Source: an uncultured Alteromonadales bacterium (GTDB lineage: Bacteria; Pseudomonadota; Gammaproteobacteria; Pseudomonadales; Cellvibrionaceae). From it: 50,871 nucleotides of DNA. Within the stretch, counting starts at the first letter, position 1; every line of letters begins with the position of its first letter. A program made the translations under genes and the position numbers. Below are positions 34,318 through 43,049 of the stretch, piece after piece. The stretch spans positions 1-50,871 of the forward strand of contig CALMJT010000058.1 in the NCBI GenBank assembly GCA_937864365.1, read 5' to 3'. Below the pieces are notes generated by a model. The model searched no databases. It was not told the origin of the DNA and saw nothing but the letters and a program-made list of their open reading frames with translations.

Positions 34318-36789
34318 ATGGCATTTTTGCGACTAGTTTCTCCTGAGGAGCTTCAGGGCACCCTATTTGTCGGGCATCACGAGTATGCATTGTGCGCAGT
34401 GGGCGTTCTTCTGGCAATTTTTGCCTCCGCAGTTTTGCTTCCCGCTACCCATAGATACCGCAATACCAGCGGTGTTTGGCGCCATTTTTGGCTGATATTT
34501 GGCGCTGTAGCCATGGGCACCGGAATCTGGGCGATGCATTTTACCTCAATGCTCGCCTACAACATGCCAATGCCGGTAACCTACGATCCAGTCATTACCG
34601 CTATTTCAGTTTTTCCAGCTATCTTTGCCAGCGGCGTGTGCATCTGGCTCTATAACCCGCGACAACTCAGTGTAGAAGTGATTAACACCTCTGCTCTGGT
34701 GCTAGCGGCGGGTATTGGTGCTATGCATTTTATTGGTATGGAAGGCCTAGTTGTAAATGCGGAGATGTACTACAAACCACTTCTGCTGGTGATGTCGATA
34801 TTTTCTGCCTATCTATTGGCCTTAATTGGCTTATTAACCTATTGCGACAGCAACAACTTGAAGACCATGCACGGCAAAATACGGCTGCTTGGCAGTAGCA
34901 TAATATTAGGACTTGCTGTTAGTGGCATGCACACCATTGCTATGAGCGCGACCTATTTTCGAGTCGATGCTCATATGCCATTAAATGAAATCATCAGTGC
35001 GCCCTACCCTTTAGTAATTGCTGTTGTGGGCGGCTCGTTGATTGTATTGGTTCTGTTGGTGGTGAGTATTTTAATCAATAAACGGATGGACGAACTTACG
35101 CAATCGCTTATGAAAAGTGAATTGCGATTTGCTCGGCTTGCCGAAAGTACTCAAATGGCGATTTTTATTTACAATGAAAAACAGATTTTATACGCAAATA
35201 ACGCGTTAACCACTATTACAGGCCTAAGTGAAGAGAAATTAAAACACAGTTCTATTGAGTCGGTATTTGGGAAATCTTTCGCTACCTTCTCTGTCGATGT
35301 ACTGAAATCACCAAAAAAAGTCGGCCGAATTTTTCGACAGCAATTTAAAATTGAACGCCAAGACGACTCCATTTGTTGGGTTTATTTCAGTATTACCCTT
35401 GAGAAAGAAGATCAAGACTGGGTTGGTTTAGCCAGTGGTTGTGATATTACCGAGCAAAAAATTGCCGAATACAATTTCCGAGATCTTGCCTATCACGATT
35501 CATTGACCCAACTTGCCAATCGCACCATGTTTATCGATCGCTTAGATCACCATCTGCAATTAATTAAGCGTGGCAATTTACAGATCAATTCCTGTGTTTT
35601 ACTCATCGATCTTGATAATTTTAAAGTAATTAATGATACCTTGGGCCACGGTGTTGGCGATAAATTATTAGTCGCGGTTGCGAAGCGACTGAAAAAAGTC
35701 GTGCGTTCTAGCGATACCGTTGCCAGGCTCGGTGGTGATGAATTTGTGATGTTGTATGAAGGCATGACGCACGGATTAGACGTGCAAGTTGTGGTTGAAA
35801 AAGTGGTCGCGCAGTTTAAATCGCCAATAGATTTGGGCGATCGCGCGATGGAGATCTCGTTGAGCGTCGGCGTTTTACCCATTGTGCCGGTGGCCTATCA
35901 ACACTCCGACGACGTATTACGTGATGCCGATATCGCGCTCTATCGAGCAAAAAATATAACCGGATCTTACTGGGTTATTTTCGACGAAGTGCTTGATGCA
36001 ACATCACGAAGAATGCGCCAGTTACAGATAGAACTCAAAGATGCCGTTAAAAATGGTGATTTACAATTCTATTTGCAGCCTATTATCGATGCTAAATTCA
36101 GAAAAATCGCCGGTTTTGAATCCTTAGCTCGTTGGCAACGTCGCAATGGTGAATGGATTTCTCCGGCGGAATTTATTCCGCTTGCCGAGCGTTCGGCTTG
36201 TGTTTCAGGAATTAGCATTTTAGCAGTACGTCGTGCGGCAGTGCAGCTTGAACAATGGAATAAAATTCGTGGTAAAAAAGACATTTATATCAGTGTTAAT
36301 ATTGCTGCTATATCCATCGACGATGAAGAGTTTTTTAACGAAATTTCTTATGTTTACAAAAAATACCATTTAGCGCGCGGTCAAATTCGATTGGAATTGA
36401 CCGAGCACATGATTATGTCCAACGCCGAGAGAATGGTGTCAAAGCTGCACGAGCTTATCGAAATCGGCTGCCAAATTATGTTGGATGATTTTGGTACCGG
36501 TTATTCTTCGTTAGCCTATTTGCATCGACTGCCTATTCAAACCGTTAAAATTGATCGCAGTTTTATCGCTAACCTGAGTGAAGATAAGCACAAAATGGCC
36601 ATAGTAAAATCAATTATTGCGCTGGCAGAAAATCTAAAAATGCAGGTTATTTCTGAGGGTGTAGAAACAGAATTTCAATCCAATCAATTACTTGCATTGG
36701 GCTGCCCAGTCATGCAAGGTTTTTTATACGCGCGGCCAATGCCGGCACTGGATGCGAGTAATTTTTTAACCAAAGAACTTTTCAATTAA
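34318..36789 (+). CDS. MHYT-PAS-GGDEF-EAL cyclic-di-GMP protein
   Basis: 823 aa. The N-terminal MHYT membrane sensor (about 15-250) has three repeats of the motif: WAMHFTSM, GAMHFIGM and GMHTIAMSA. MHYT is thought to sense gases such as O2, CO or NO through copper. A PAS domain follows (about 265-385). The GGDEF domain has an intact RLGGDEF (near 470-476), so cyclase activity is plausible. The EAL domain reads ESL at the signature (FESLARW, near 600), but LELTEHM, LDDFGTGYSS, KIDRSF, SEGVE and QGF are all kept, so phosphodiesterase activity is also likely. It sits alone between two element copies. Confidence 0.93.
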   Translation: MAFLRLVSPEELQGTLFVGHHEYALCAVGVLLAIFASAVLLPATHRYRNTSGVWRHFWLIFGAVAMGTGIWAMHFTSMLAYNMPMPVTYDPVITAISVFPAIFASGVCIWLYNPRQLSVEVINTSALVLAAGIGAMHFIGMEGLVVNAEMYYKPLLLVMSIFSAYLLALIGLLTYCDSNNLKTMHGKIRLLGSSIILGLAVSGMHTIAMSATYFRVDAHMPLNEIISAPYPLVIAVVGGSLIVLVLLVVSILINKRMDELTQSLMKSELRFARLAESTQMAIFIYNEKQILYANNALTTITGLSEEKLKHSSIESVFGKSFATFSVDVLKSPKKVGRIFRQQFKIERQDDSICWVYFSITLEKEDQDWVGLASGCDITEQKIAEYNFRDLAYHDSLTQLANRTMFIDRLDHHLQLIKRGNLQINSCVLLIDLDNFKVINDTLGHGVGDKLLVAVAKRLKKVVRSSDTVARLGGDEFVMLYEGMTHGLDVQVVVEKVVAQFKSPIDLGDRAMEISLSVGVLPIVPVAYQHSDDVLRDADIALYRAKNITGSYWVIFDEVLDATSRRMRQLQIELKDAVKNGDLQFYLQPIIDAKFRKIAGFESLARWQRRNGEWISPAEFIPLAERSACVSGISILAVRRAAVQLEQWNKIRGKKDIYISVNIAAISIDDEEFFNEISYVYKKYHLARGQIRLELTEHMIMSNAERMVSKLHELIEIGCQIMLDDFGTGYSSLAYLHRLPIQTVKIDRSFIANLSEDKHKMAIVKSIIALAENLKMQVISEGVETEFQSNQLLALGCPVMQGFLYARPMPALDASNFLTKELFN

Positions 36790-36823
36790 GAATAAATAAA
36801 GAAATGATTTTGGTGGTTATTTA

Positions 36824-36955
36824 AAGAAACCACCGATTAACTCATCCATGATTTAATTGGTGGGAAGAAATTGACAACACAACTTCCTATTTCATCACAA
36901 TCACTTACCACTCTTGAAATTGCCGATACTTCTTTGTATTGCTGGACGCTCTAGT
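36824..36955 (+). mobile_element. MITE-like element, diverged copy
   Basis: AAGAAACCACCGATTAACTC opens it, followed by CATCCATGATTTAATTGGTG, CTATTTCATCACAATCACTT and GAAATTGCCGATACTTCTTT. The right-end TIR is degraded (GGACGCTCTAGTGAAATCCC). The left end has changed, but both arms changed together (ACCACCGATTAA / TTAATTGGTGG), keeping the hairpin. It occupies most of the 371-bp gap 36790-37160. Confidence 0.65.
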
Positions 36956-37160
36956 GAAATCCCGGCATCTTAAAATCTTTAATAATCGTTCTTTAATATA
37001 TTACGCAGTTTTAATGAACATATAATCGTCCCTGAAATTCTCTGTAATGGAATTGCCTCTTCCGCTGGTTTATACTGAACTCGCCTTTACAAGCTTCCCG
37101 CTTAAGATTCACGAAAATTAAGTCATTTTTATTTCTGTCTGATATAAAGAGGATAGGTTC

Positions 37161-37784
37161 GTGAGCGAGTTTATTGATAAATTACTGCATTCATTTCACA
37201 GTCCGCTTTCTGCCATTTTATTAGTTATTGGCATCGCGTTAATTTTTATTGGATTAACCGACGGTATTCCCGTAAATGGTGAGATAACCTTGTCGACACA
37301 AGAAAACTTTGAGTACGCCTCTTTAGCGATTGGCATTTTAGCGGTAGGTCTGTCGATAGTGGTGTATTACAAACCGCCGATAATTATGTCGCACGGCGGT
37401 TCTCATGATCGAAATACAGCTTCTCAAGCCAGTGAAACAACTCAGCCATTATTTTCGCAAATTGACGCAATGGCGCCAGAGCTAACTATGTCTTGGTTGC
37501 AAAAAAGAGACTTTATTAGTGGTTCGCAGAAAAAATTACTGAGCTTTGTTGAAACAAGAAACTCGGTAAATTATATTTCTCTAGCGCAAGAGTTTTCGGA
37601 TATAGCCAACAGTGAACTGTATTATCGGCTTGAGCAATTACGACTTTTAGGCTTTATTGTTTGCCACCGTATGGGTAATGATGCTAACGATGTCACCTCG
37701 ATATTTTTTAGGCCCAGTGAAGAATATCAAAAAGAATTAAATCAATGGGTCAATGCATCCAACACTCTGTACGTTAATTCTTAA
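37161..37784 (+). CDS. Two-span membrane protein with a winged-helix-like C-terminus
   Basis: 207 aa, GTG start preceded by AGAGGATAGG. Two hydrophobic segments (about residues 16-34 and 50-71) are followed by a low-complexity linker. The C-terminal soluble domain (about 110-195) has a helix-turn-helix-like pattern: NYISLAQEFSDIANSELYYR, then LEQLRLLGFIVCHRMGND. This resembles a winged helix of the kind found in membrane-associated regulators or superstructure-forming defence proteins. No family recognised. It stands alone upstream of the fusion gene. Confidence 0.55.
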   Translation: MSEFIDKLLHSFHSPLSAILLVIGIALIFIGLTDGIPVNGEITLSTQENFEYASLAIGILAVGLSIVVYYKPPIIMSHGGSHDRNTASQASETTQPLFSQIDAMAPELTMSWLQKRDFISGSQKKLLSFVETRNSVNYISLAQEFSDIANSELYYRLEQLRLLGFIVCHRMGNDANDVTSIFFRPSEEYQKELNQWVNASNTLYVNS

Positions 37785-38008
37785 GTGCTGTTTAAAATAC
37801 GATTGGAAATTCTGATTAAGTTTTAGGAGGTTTATTTAGCGTTTTTAAAGTTCTTATCAAGTTTATTTAGGTTTTATTAAAGTAGACACACATTCTGTAT
37901 TTCCGCACAAATAAATTGCTGGTGGCTTTAATAATAAATACCAATGAATCGTTTGACATGGTGTATTCTATGGCTCGATTTTAAAGATTAATAAATTGAG
38001 TTCCCGTT

Positions 38009-39115
38009 TTGTCAATCGATCCCATTTTTTTAAATTCAACCATTCACCATTGGTTGGCCTTGCCTCATAAGACTTTTTCCCGCGAAGAATCTGTAACTCA
38101 AGATGCTATTCATTGCGACTGTGGCGGTTTTGTGCGGTTATTGTTTCAAGCGCTTCAGCTAAAATATCCATTCTGCGTGTTGCGTCCTAAGGCTGTGCAT
38201 TATTTTTCAGTGCTGCAAGAAATCGGCAGCAATAAAATAACGCAATTAAAACCCGGACACCTTTTGGCCTGGCGGAAGCAAATACTTCCCAAAAGTGGCG
38301 ATACCGGCCATATCGTTTTAATAACTGCAGAACCGACTCTTGTGGGTAATAATCACTTTCGCGTCGAAATTGTTGATGCCACCCAAAAACAACAAGGGTT
38401 ATCGCGACGTTTTTTGGAATTATTCACCGACGAAGATTCTGTCATTATTGGTGTTCGCCTTCATAGCGAAGAGACAAAAATTAAACGCGCGCCTATCTAC
38501 CATTGCGACCTTTTACAGACCCGATACTGTTGGGGATGCGCTCTGCCCAAGAGCGTTTGCTCATGCGCCGTTATAGAGCCACGATCGCCTGCCCCAAACT
38601 TTGTGATCTTACGCCATCCTAAAGAACGCAAACGAACTCTTTCGACGGTTTCGCTGATTAAACAACGCTATCCAACCACTTTGGTACTTGATGGCGAACA
38701 GTTTTCGCCGCTGCGCATGAATAATTTATTGCTGTTGTTTCCAAGCCAGCAATCTTTAGATTGGCAACCCAATAGTAAAAGTGGTGAAAGTAGTAATCAT
38801 GTCGAGAAGTCATCCGAACCCACTTTGATTCTGCTCGATGCAACTTGGAAAAAAGCCAAGAAAATGCTGCATCTTAACTCTTGGCTACAAACGCTTGAAC
38901 ATGTTGCGTTGAGCCCAGATTTTATGTCTCGCTATCTGTTGCGCAAAATACCCAACGTTCAAGGTTTATCGACCCTTGAAGCCTACGCCGTTGCCGCAAA
39001 AGACCCCGAACTCGCTCAAACCTTGGAGCCATTTATGGCCAAGCACATTGAGCTGATGGGTGTCGAAAGGTATCAACAAAACTATCAATCGCACCTTAAT
39101 TACGAAAACTCTTAA
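38009..39115 (+). CDS. NlpC/P60-like domain fused to a DTW domain
   Basis: 368 aa, TTG start (an in-frame TGA lies just upstream). Residues 1-155 look like a papain-fold NlpC/P60-type domain: the Cys motif HCDCGGFVRLLFQ (Cys38), LKPGHLLAW, and GHIVLIT with a candidate catalytic His101. Residues 165-360 are a DTW domain: zinc-type CWGCALPKSVCSC (Cys174, 177, 184, 186), LRHPKERKRTLST and the name motif DATW at 277-280, followed by KKAKKML. DTW proteins of the TapT/YfiP type put the aminocarboxypropyl group on tRNA U47. I know no biochemical link between the two halves. Confidence 0.75.
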   Translation: MSIDPIFLNSTIHHWLALPHKTFSREESVTQDAIHCDCGGFVRLLFQALQLKYPFCVLRPKAVHYFSVLQEIGSNKITQLKPGHLLAWRKQILPKSGDTGHIVLITAEPTLVGNNHFRVEIVDATQKQQGLSRRFLELFTDEDSVIIGVRLHSEETKIKRAPIYHCDLLQTRYCWGCALPKSVCSCAVIEPRSPAPNFVILRHPKERKRTLSTVSLIKQRYPTTLVLDGEQFSPLRMNNLLLLFPSQQSLDWQPNSKSGESSNHVEKSSEPTLILLDATWKKAKKMLHLNSWLQTLEHVALSPDFMSRYLLRKIPNVQGLSTLEAYAVAAKDPELAQTLEPFMAKHIELMGVERYQQNYQSHLNYENS

Positions 39116-39311
39116 CGAAACTTATTTCGTAAGCCTATATTGGTAAGTCTCTGAAATCACAGAAGAAATAAAAATTGCGTCTATTATCAAATCCGTTCAA
39201 ATTGGAACTACTAACTGTGAATAGCCCCTCAAAACGTCAAATCCTGTTTTAATAGATCACATTGATCTTAAATCAAGGGTAGGTTCATTATTCTTCCGAA
39301 TAATGAATTAC

Positions 39312-39517
39312 TCTATAATCACGGGCGTGCAAGCCTGCGCTTTAAGCGCAATAACTGCTTTGGAACGATCATTTTTATCGTGGCGGTGAGTGAAATTTGA
39401 AACTTTCTTGAAGGTTTTATGTGAACCCTTGGGGTTAAGGTTCTTCCAAGTGAAAGCCTATGGGGCAACCCCAACATCTACGGACGGCGTGGATTTACTG
39501 TTTTTTCGTGAGAGTTT
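39312..39517 (+). other. Candidate structured leader or small RNA
   Basis: A TATAAT box (39312-39317) is followed by a series of hairpins: GCGCTTTAAGCGC, GAACC-C-TT...AAGGTTC with one bulged C, and GGGG-CAA-CCCC, ending before the next gene's ATG. The spacing and stems suggest a folded 5' leader or independent RNA within the 402-bp gap 39116-39517. It does not match a riboswitch or 6S RNA pattern that I can recognise. Confidence 0.35.
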
Positions 39518-39760
39518 ATGTCTGCATTTATTACCGAACACAAAACATTGTTAATGATCCTATTGCCGATTTTTTTGGTGGGTTATTTCTTACCAACCAT
39601 CATCAGCTTTGTTTTAAAAGGCGAACAAAAATCCAAAATCTTCTTCGCCAACCTAATCTCTGGAATTTCATGGTTCGCTTGGTTTAGCGTACTGTTTTGG
39701 GCGATTCGAGGATCAAAATCCGTATCGAACAACAACGACGAAAAAACCATCGCCGAATAA
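39518..39760 (+). CDS. Superinfection-immunity-like small membrane protein (PF14373 type)
   Basis: 80 aa with two membrane segments (about residues 10-33 and 44-64). The core GYFLPTIISFVLKGEQKSKI, then 'FFANLISGISWFAWFSVLFW', matches the Imm_superinfect pattern: an LPTI motif, a short basic loop, an asparagine-containing helix and a Trp-rich end. The family is named after the T4 Imm protein that blocks DNA injection by a second phage, but most chromosomal members are uncharacterised. It is preceded by a hairpin-rich leader and followed by a hairpin. The yicC island begins about 130 bp further on. Confidence 0.65.
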   Translation: MSAFITEHKTLLMILLPIFLVGYFLPTIISFVLKGEQKSKIFFANLISGISWFAWFSVLFWAIRGSKSVSNNNDEKTIAE

Positions 39761-39771
39761 CCGCCTTAAAA

Positions 39772-39805
39772 GACAAGCAGTTGCATAAACACAACTGCTT
39801 GTGTC
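39772..39805. terminator. Hairpin after the superinfection-immunity-like gene
   Basis: AAGCAGTTG and CAACTGCTT form a 9-bp stem that extends through GAC/GTC with a bulge; there is no T run. Before the island inserted, this lay between the gene and the end of yicC, so it may have served both convergent genes. Confidence 0.45.
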
Positions 39806-39894
39806 CTCCAAAGCTTCTGATTTGATAGTCGTCACTTTACAGAGCGACCCTCAGATACCATTCGAAAATCAACCTCGGGTAAATTACCCAAATC

Positions 39895-39921
39895 AAACTA
39901 TTCGATGTTTTGCACTTGCTC
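39895..39921 (-). other. attL: displaced yicC 3' end
   Basis: On the minus strand this codes EQVQNIE and stop, exactly the C-terminus of the intact YicC. It differs from 48015-48041 at four positions, each a synonymous third base. Nearby TTGCCCACCA (39991-40000) and CTGCCCACCACTTG (40003-40016) may be integrase arm sites, as TTGTCCACCACTAA lies near the other end (47902-47915). Confidence 0.8.
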
Positions 39922-40146
39922 ATTGAGTAGCGGTCTAGACCCTAACAAACTCAGTGAGTTATCGAAAAGAAACCGATCAAAAATGCCTGTTTGCCCACCA
40001 AACTGCCCACCACTTGTCTATAGCTTTTACTAAATCTTAGTGGTTAGCAATGGAAAAACAGTGCCGTTTTTATGCTGCTGTTAGAGCTAAAACATAGCAG
40101 TTTTGAAGGGCTTTATTGAGTAATTTTTTCAACACCTCATTTAATA

Positions 40147-40206
40147 GTGGATACAATAATGTCCACTTTTTGTTTTATTTCGCTATAATGGATATAGCTG
40201 TATCTA
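40147..40206 (+). promoter_or_regulatory. Probable hipBA promoter and operators
   Basis: A perfect TATAAT (40184-40189) lies 32 bp before the HipB start at 40221. The -35 region is poor. Two inverted repeats bracket it: GTGGA...TCCAC (40147-40166) and GGATA-TAGCTG-TATCT (40190-40205). HipB-type antitoxins bind such repeats and repress their own operon. The 460-bp gap 39761-40220 otherwise holds the hairpin and attL described separately. Confidence 0.5.
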
Positions 40207-40220
40207 TTCGGTCTTTACGG

Positions 40221-40511
40221 ATGAATTTTACCTTACTTGATGATACCGATGTAAGCCAAGCCTATGCGGCTTATTTACGTGAGTTACGAAAGCAGGCAAA
40301 GCTGTCACGAGCGGCGCTTGCTGAGCGAAGCTGCGTACCTGCGGCCACCATTAAGAAATTTGAGCTGACCGGGCAAATTTCATTTCGCCAATTGCTGTTG
40401 CTATGGCAGACCCTTGATTCGCTAGATAGGTTTTATCAGCTCACGCAACCTAGCAAAGAACGCGCTGCTATACCCACGAGTATTGATGAGGTGCTAAAAG
40501 ATGAGTTTTAA
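40221..40511 (+). CDS. hipB: HipB-like XRE antitoxin
   Basis: 96 aa from the ATG at 40221. An earlier ATG lies inside the -10 box, so I reject it. A helix-turn-helix spans residues 17-60: AYLRELRKQAKLSRAALAER then AATIKKFELTGQISFRQLL. As in HipB it would bind operators upstream and neutralise HipA. The stop codon overlaps the start of hipA by 11 bp, the tight coupling typical of the pair. Confidence 0.83.
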   Translation: MNFTLLDDTDVSQAYAAYLRELRKQAKLSRAALAERSCVPAATIKKFELTGQISFRQLLLLWQTLDSLDRFYQLTQPSKERAAIPTSIDEVLKDEF

Positions 40512-41850
40512 ACCCATTCAGAAGCTTAATGTTACTCGAACGCTAAGCTCAGGTGAGCAGGTTGCTGTAGGGGTCTTGGCGCAGAATCGGCAAGGCGTTT
40601 TTTTTCAGTATGCAGACAGCTATTTGCAGCAGCTTGGCAACTTATCACCTTTTACCTTGCATGCGAACGCGCAAGTTCAAGTCGCTCCTAAAGCGCCGCA
40701 CCAAGGTGTACATGGCGTATTTGGAGATTGTTTGCCCGATGGCTGGGGCATGCTGTTACAAGATCGTATTTTCCGGCAAAAGGGCATCCTACCTAATCAA
40801 TTAACGGCGATGGATAGACTGGCCTTTGTCGGTGATAAAGGCATGGGAGCATTGTCTTTTTCTCCGGTGTCTGAGTTTTCAGCCACCACGCACGCGGATA
40901 TTGATTTAGCGACGTTAGGCTTAGAAGCACAAACGCTGTTCGATTCTTCGATGTCAGATTATATGGATGATAATCACGATGAGTTAGATGGGCATACGCA
41001 ACAGGTGTTGGCTGCATTAGTCGCCGGAGGTAGTTCGGGTGGGGCAAGACCTAAGGCACAGATTTATATGCCTACTGGAGAAACTCAGTATTGTCGGACC
41101 TTCGCTCAGCCTGGAGATGAGGCTTGGCTGGTTAAGTTTACCTCTAAAAATCTCGCACTTGGCCATGAAGAAGGTTTGTGCGAGGCGGTTTATTTACAAA
41201 TGGCAGAACTTGCTAAGTGTCAACCACCAGTTTGGCAACTCATTGAAGCACCATCTACAAGCGGTGCGTCTGCCTGGTTGGCGCTTAAGCGTTTTGATTA
41301 TGTCACGGAGCAGACCAATTTAAGCGGCAATCGCAGTTCAGGTCGACTGCATATGCACAGCGCTTGCGGGCTGCTGGATGCAGACTTTCGAACGCCAAGT
41401 TTAGATTATATTGACTTGATAAAAGCCAGCCGTCAGTTGTGTAAATCGCCAGCCGCTGGGCAGCTGCAATTTCGCCGTGCCATTTTTAACCTGCTGTCGT
41501 CTAATCAAGACGACCACAGTAAAAACTGGGCGTTTTTGCAAGCGGATGACGGTCAATGGGATCCTGCACCTTTCTACGATGTTACCTACAGCCCACATCC
41601 ATTCAACGAACACGCCACTGCGTTCGGCGGTTATGGCAAAGCGCCACCGCTTAAGGTGATGCAAAAACTTGCTACCAGTGCTGGCTTTGCCAATTGGAAT
41701 GATGCAAGGCAAGTCATTGAAGAAGTCGCAGAAGCCATCAGCCAATTTACGTATCTGGCACAGCAGCAAGGGATCAGTAAAACAACAGTGTCTGCGATTG
41801 CTAAGACATTGGATCAGCGCAAACAGGAAAATGCACCGCTTTTTCTATAA
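40501..41850 (+). CDS. hipA: HipA family Ser/Thr kinase toxin
   Basis: 449 aa. The N-terminal domain has GVHGVFGDCLPDGWGMLL, the Couple_hipA type motif. The kinase part includes GGSSGGARPKAQI (ATP-loop region) and the catalytic motif NQDDHSKN with Asp337 and Asn342 in the D-x-H-x-K-N pattern, then FYDVTYS carrying the metal-binding Asp. HipA toxins phosphorylate glutamyl-tRNA synthetase or other targets and cause growth arrest and persistence. All key residues appear present, so it is probably active and dependent on the overlapping HipB gene. Confidence 0.9.
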   Translation: MSFKPIQKLNVTRTLSSGEQVAVGVLAQNRQGVFFQYADSYLQQLGNLSPFTLHANAQVQVAPKAPHQGVHGVFGDCLPDGWGMLLQDRIFRQKGILPNQLTAMDRLAFVGDKGMGALSFSPVSEFSATTHADIDLATLGLEAQTLFDSSMSDYMDDNHDELDGHTQQVLAALVAGGSSGGARPKAQIYMPTGETQYCRTFAQPGDEAWLVKFTSKNLALGHEEGLCEAVYLQMAELAKCQPPVWQLIEAPSTSGASAWLALKRFDYVTEQTNLSGNRSSGRLHMHSACGLLDADFRTPSLDYIDLIKASRQLCKSPAAGQLQFRRAIFNLLSSNQDDHSKNWAFLQADDGQWDPAPFYDVTYSPHPFNEHATAFGGYGKAPPLKVMQKLATSAGFANWNDARQVIEEVAEAISQFTYLAQQQGISKTTVSAIAKTLDQRKQENAPLFL

Positions 41851-41907
41851 ATTGCCAATCTCTCGAAGTAAAGTGAGCCAAGATCTGAACAGGTCCTGTC
41901 GATTAGA

Positions 41908-41986
41908 TCGACATATCAATTTTATATGTCGATTTTTTGCCTTTATTTCGACATAACTTTTTTATGTGTCGATACACTCGACATAT
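41908..41986. repeat. Clustered TCGACATA repeats after hipA
   Basis: TCGACATAT (41908-41916), ATATGTCGA (41924-41932), TCGACATAA (41948-41956), TATGTGTCGA (about 41963-41972) and TCGACATAT (41978-41986) form two back-to-back hairpins plus an extra unit. The first hairpin is followed by TTTTTT and could end hipA transcription. From 41987 to 42280 there is no gene, but GGGGCA occurs four times on the plus strand (42067, 42142, 42161, 42249). Confidence 0.75.
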
Positions 41987-42280
41987 CAACTCTTAATCCA
42001 AACGACTCACCAAAACCGAGTTTTGAGAAGGAAGCTTCAAAGTCGTAAGGCATCCCTTGGGCTTTTGGGGCAGTTTGGGCAACGCCTTAATTCACGCTAC
42101 TTAGCAACACACTAGCCCTGCCCACAGGGTATTTATGACTTGGGGCATTATGTGAATTCTGGGGCAGGTTGTTCGCAATATCCTCAGAAAGCTGCACGAT
42201 CTGGGCATTTATCTGCCTACTGCGTCCGTTTAACTCTTAGATACTAGTGGGGCAAACTCCTAAGAGAACTTAACAGATCA

Positions 42281-42553
42281 GTGAGGCTTATTTTGAAAAA
42301 AATAGAAACGATGAACCCAACCATACAATTACCGACAAACTCAGTACACCCAGCGCGTCAGCAGAGGATTTTGCGCTTGCCCGAGGTAAAGGCCAAAACA
42401 GGCTTTGGCCGCAGCACCATTTATGCCCTGATGGCCAATGGTGAATTTCCGCGATCCATTCGTATTGGTGCGCGTGCCGTGGGCTGGTTAGAAAGCGATA
42501 TCGACCAGTGGATTGAAACCCGCCGTATCGGTGCTGCTTATGGCCGTGGATAA
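42281..42553 (+). CDS. AlpA family regulator
   Basis: 90 aa with a GTG start; an ATG ten codons later is an alternative. A MerR-like winged helix is clear: RILRLPEVKAKTGFGRSTIY, then ALMANGEFPRSIRIGARAVG and WLESDIDQWIETR. AlpA proteins of P4-like satellites and islands act as excisionase or activate the integrase gene. Here the integrase lies 4 kb away in the same island. It overlaps the start of the DUF927 remnant by 14 bp, so the two were an operon. Confidence 0.85.
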   Translation: MRLILKKIETMNPTIQLPTNSVHPARQQRILRLPEVKAKTGFGRSTIYALMANGEFPRSIRIGARAVGWLESDIDQWIETRRIGAAYGRG

Positions 42554-43049
42554 ACCATCAGCATCAACCCAGTTACCTGCCAATGAGGTGAATAACAACA
42601 TGCCAACATTACCGGCAGGTTTTGCCTATAACGCGCAAAACTGGCTGGTGATGCAACCAGCAGGGCAAGATAGCCCAGTCAAAATCTGCTCTTGGTTGCA
42701 AGTAGCTGCTCGTACTCGCGATCCGCAAGGGGACAACTACGGCTATTTATTGCACTGGTTAGACGATGACAATCGCCATCGCTATTGGGCCATGCCAGCA
42801 GAACTATTGGTCGGAGACGGCAGCGAGTACCGTCGGATACTACTCAGCCGTGGTATGCGGCTGAGTAACAGTGCCAAAGCGCGGCAGTTGCTCTCGCTGT
42901 TTATTCAACAAATGGGCGAACTGGGCAGGCAAAAGGCGCGGTTTTGCTGTTTGGGATGCAAGGTAGTGCGTTTTCCTGTTTTAGATAAAGGCGTGAAGCA
43001 CCAAAAGATACACGCGTTGGGAGTGTTTGCTTGCAATGTTCTGGTTTGA
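42540..43049 (+). pseudogene. Truncated DUF927 gene
   Basis: The ATG at 42540 (MAVDKPSAS) gives 169 residues. Residues about 30-130 match the start of DUF927 island/phage proteins: CSWLQVAARTRDPQGDNYGY, LHWLDDDNRHRYWAMPAELL, GDGSEYRRILLSRGMRLSNS. After QLLSLFIQQMG the sequence loses similarity and the frame ends, where full proteins continue for several hundred residues with an ATPase-like domain. DUF927 proteins are linked to replication of integrative elements. Loss of the rest suggests the island can no longer replicate by itself. Confidence 0.7.

Noticed and set aside
36113-36135. ESL in place of EAL as a sign of an inactive phosphodiesterase
   Set aside because: The glutamate and all other catalytic motifs are present; Ser at the middle position is a common variant.
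39312-39517. Structured leader as 6S RNA or a cyclic-di-GMP riboswitch
   Set aside because: Short similar-looking words occur, but the required conserved blocks and their order do not match.
40116-40220. Longer N-terminus for HipB
   Set aside because: The earlier starts lie upstream of or inside the TATAAT box, and the added residues do not resemble HipB.
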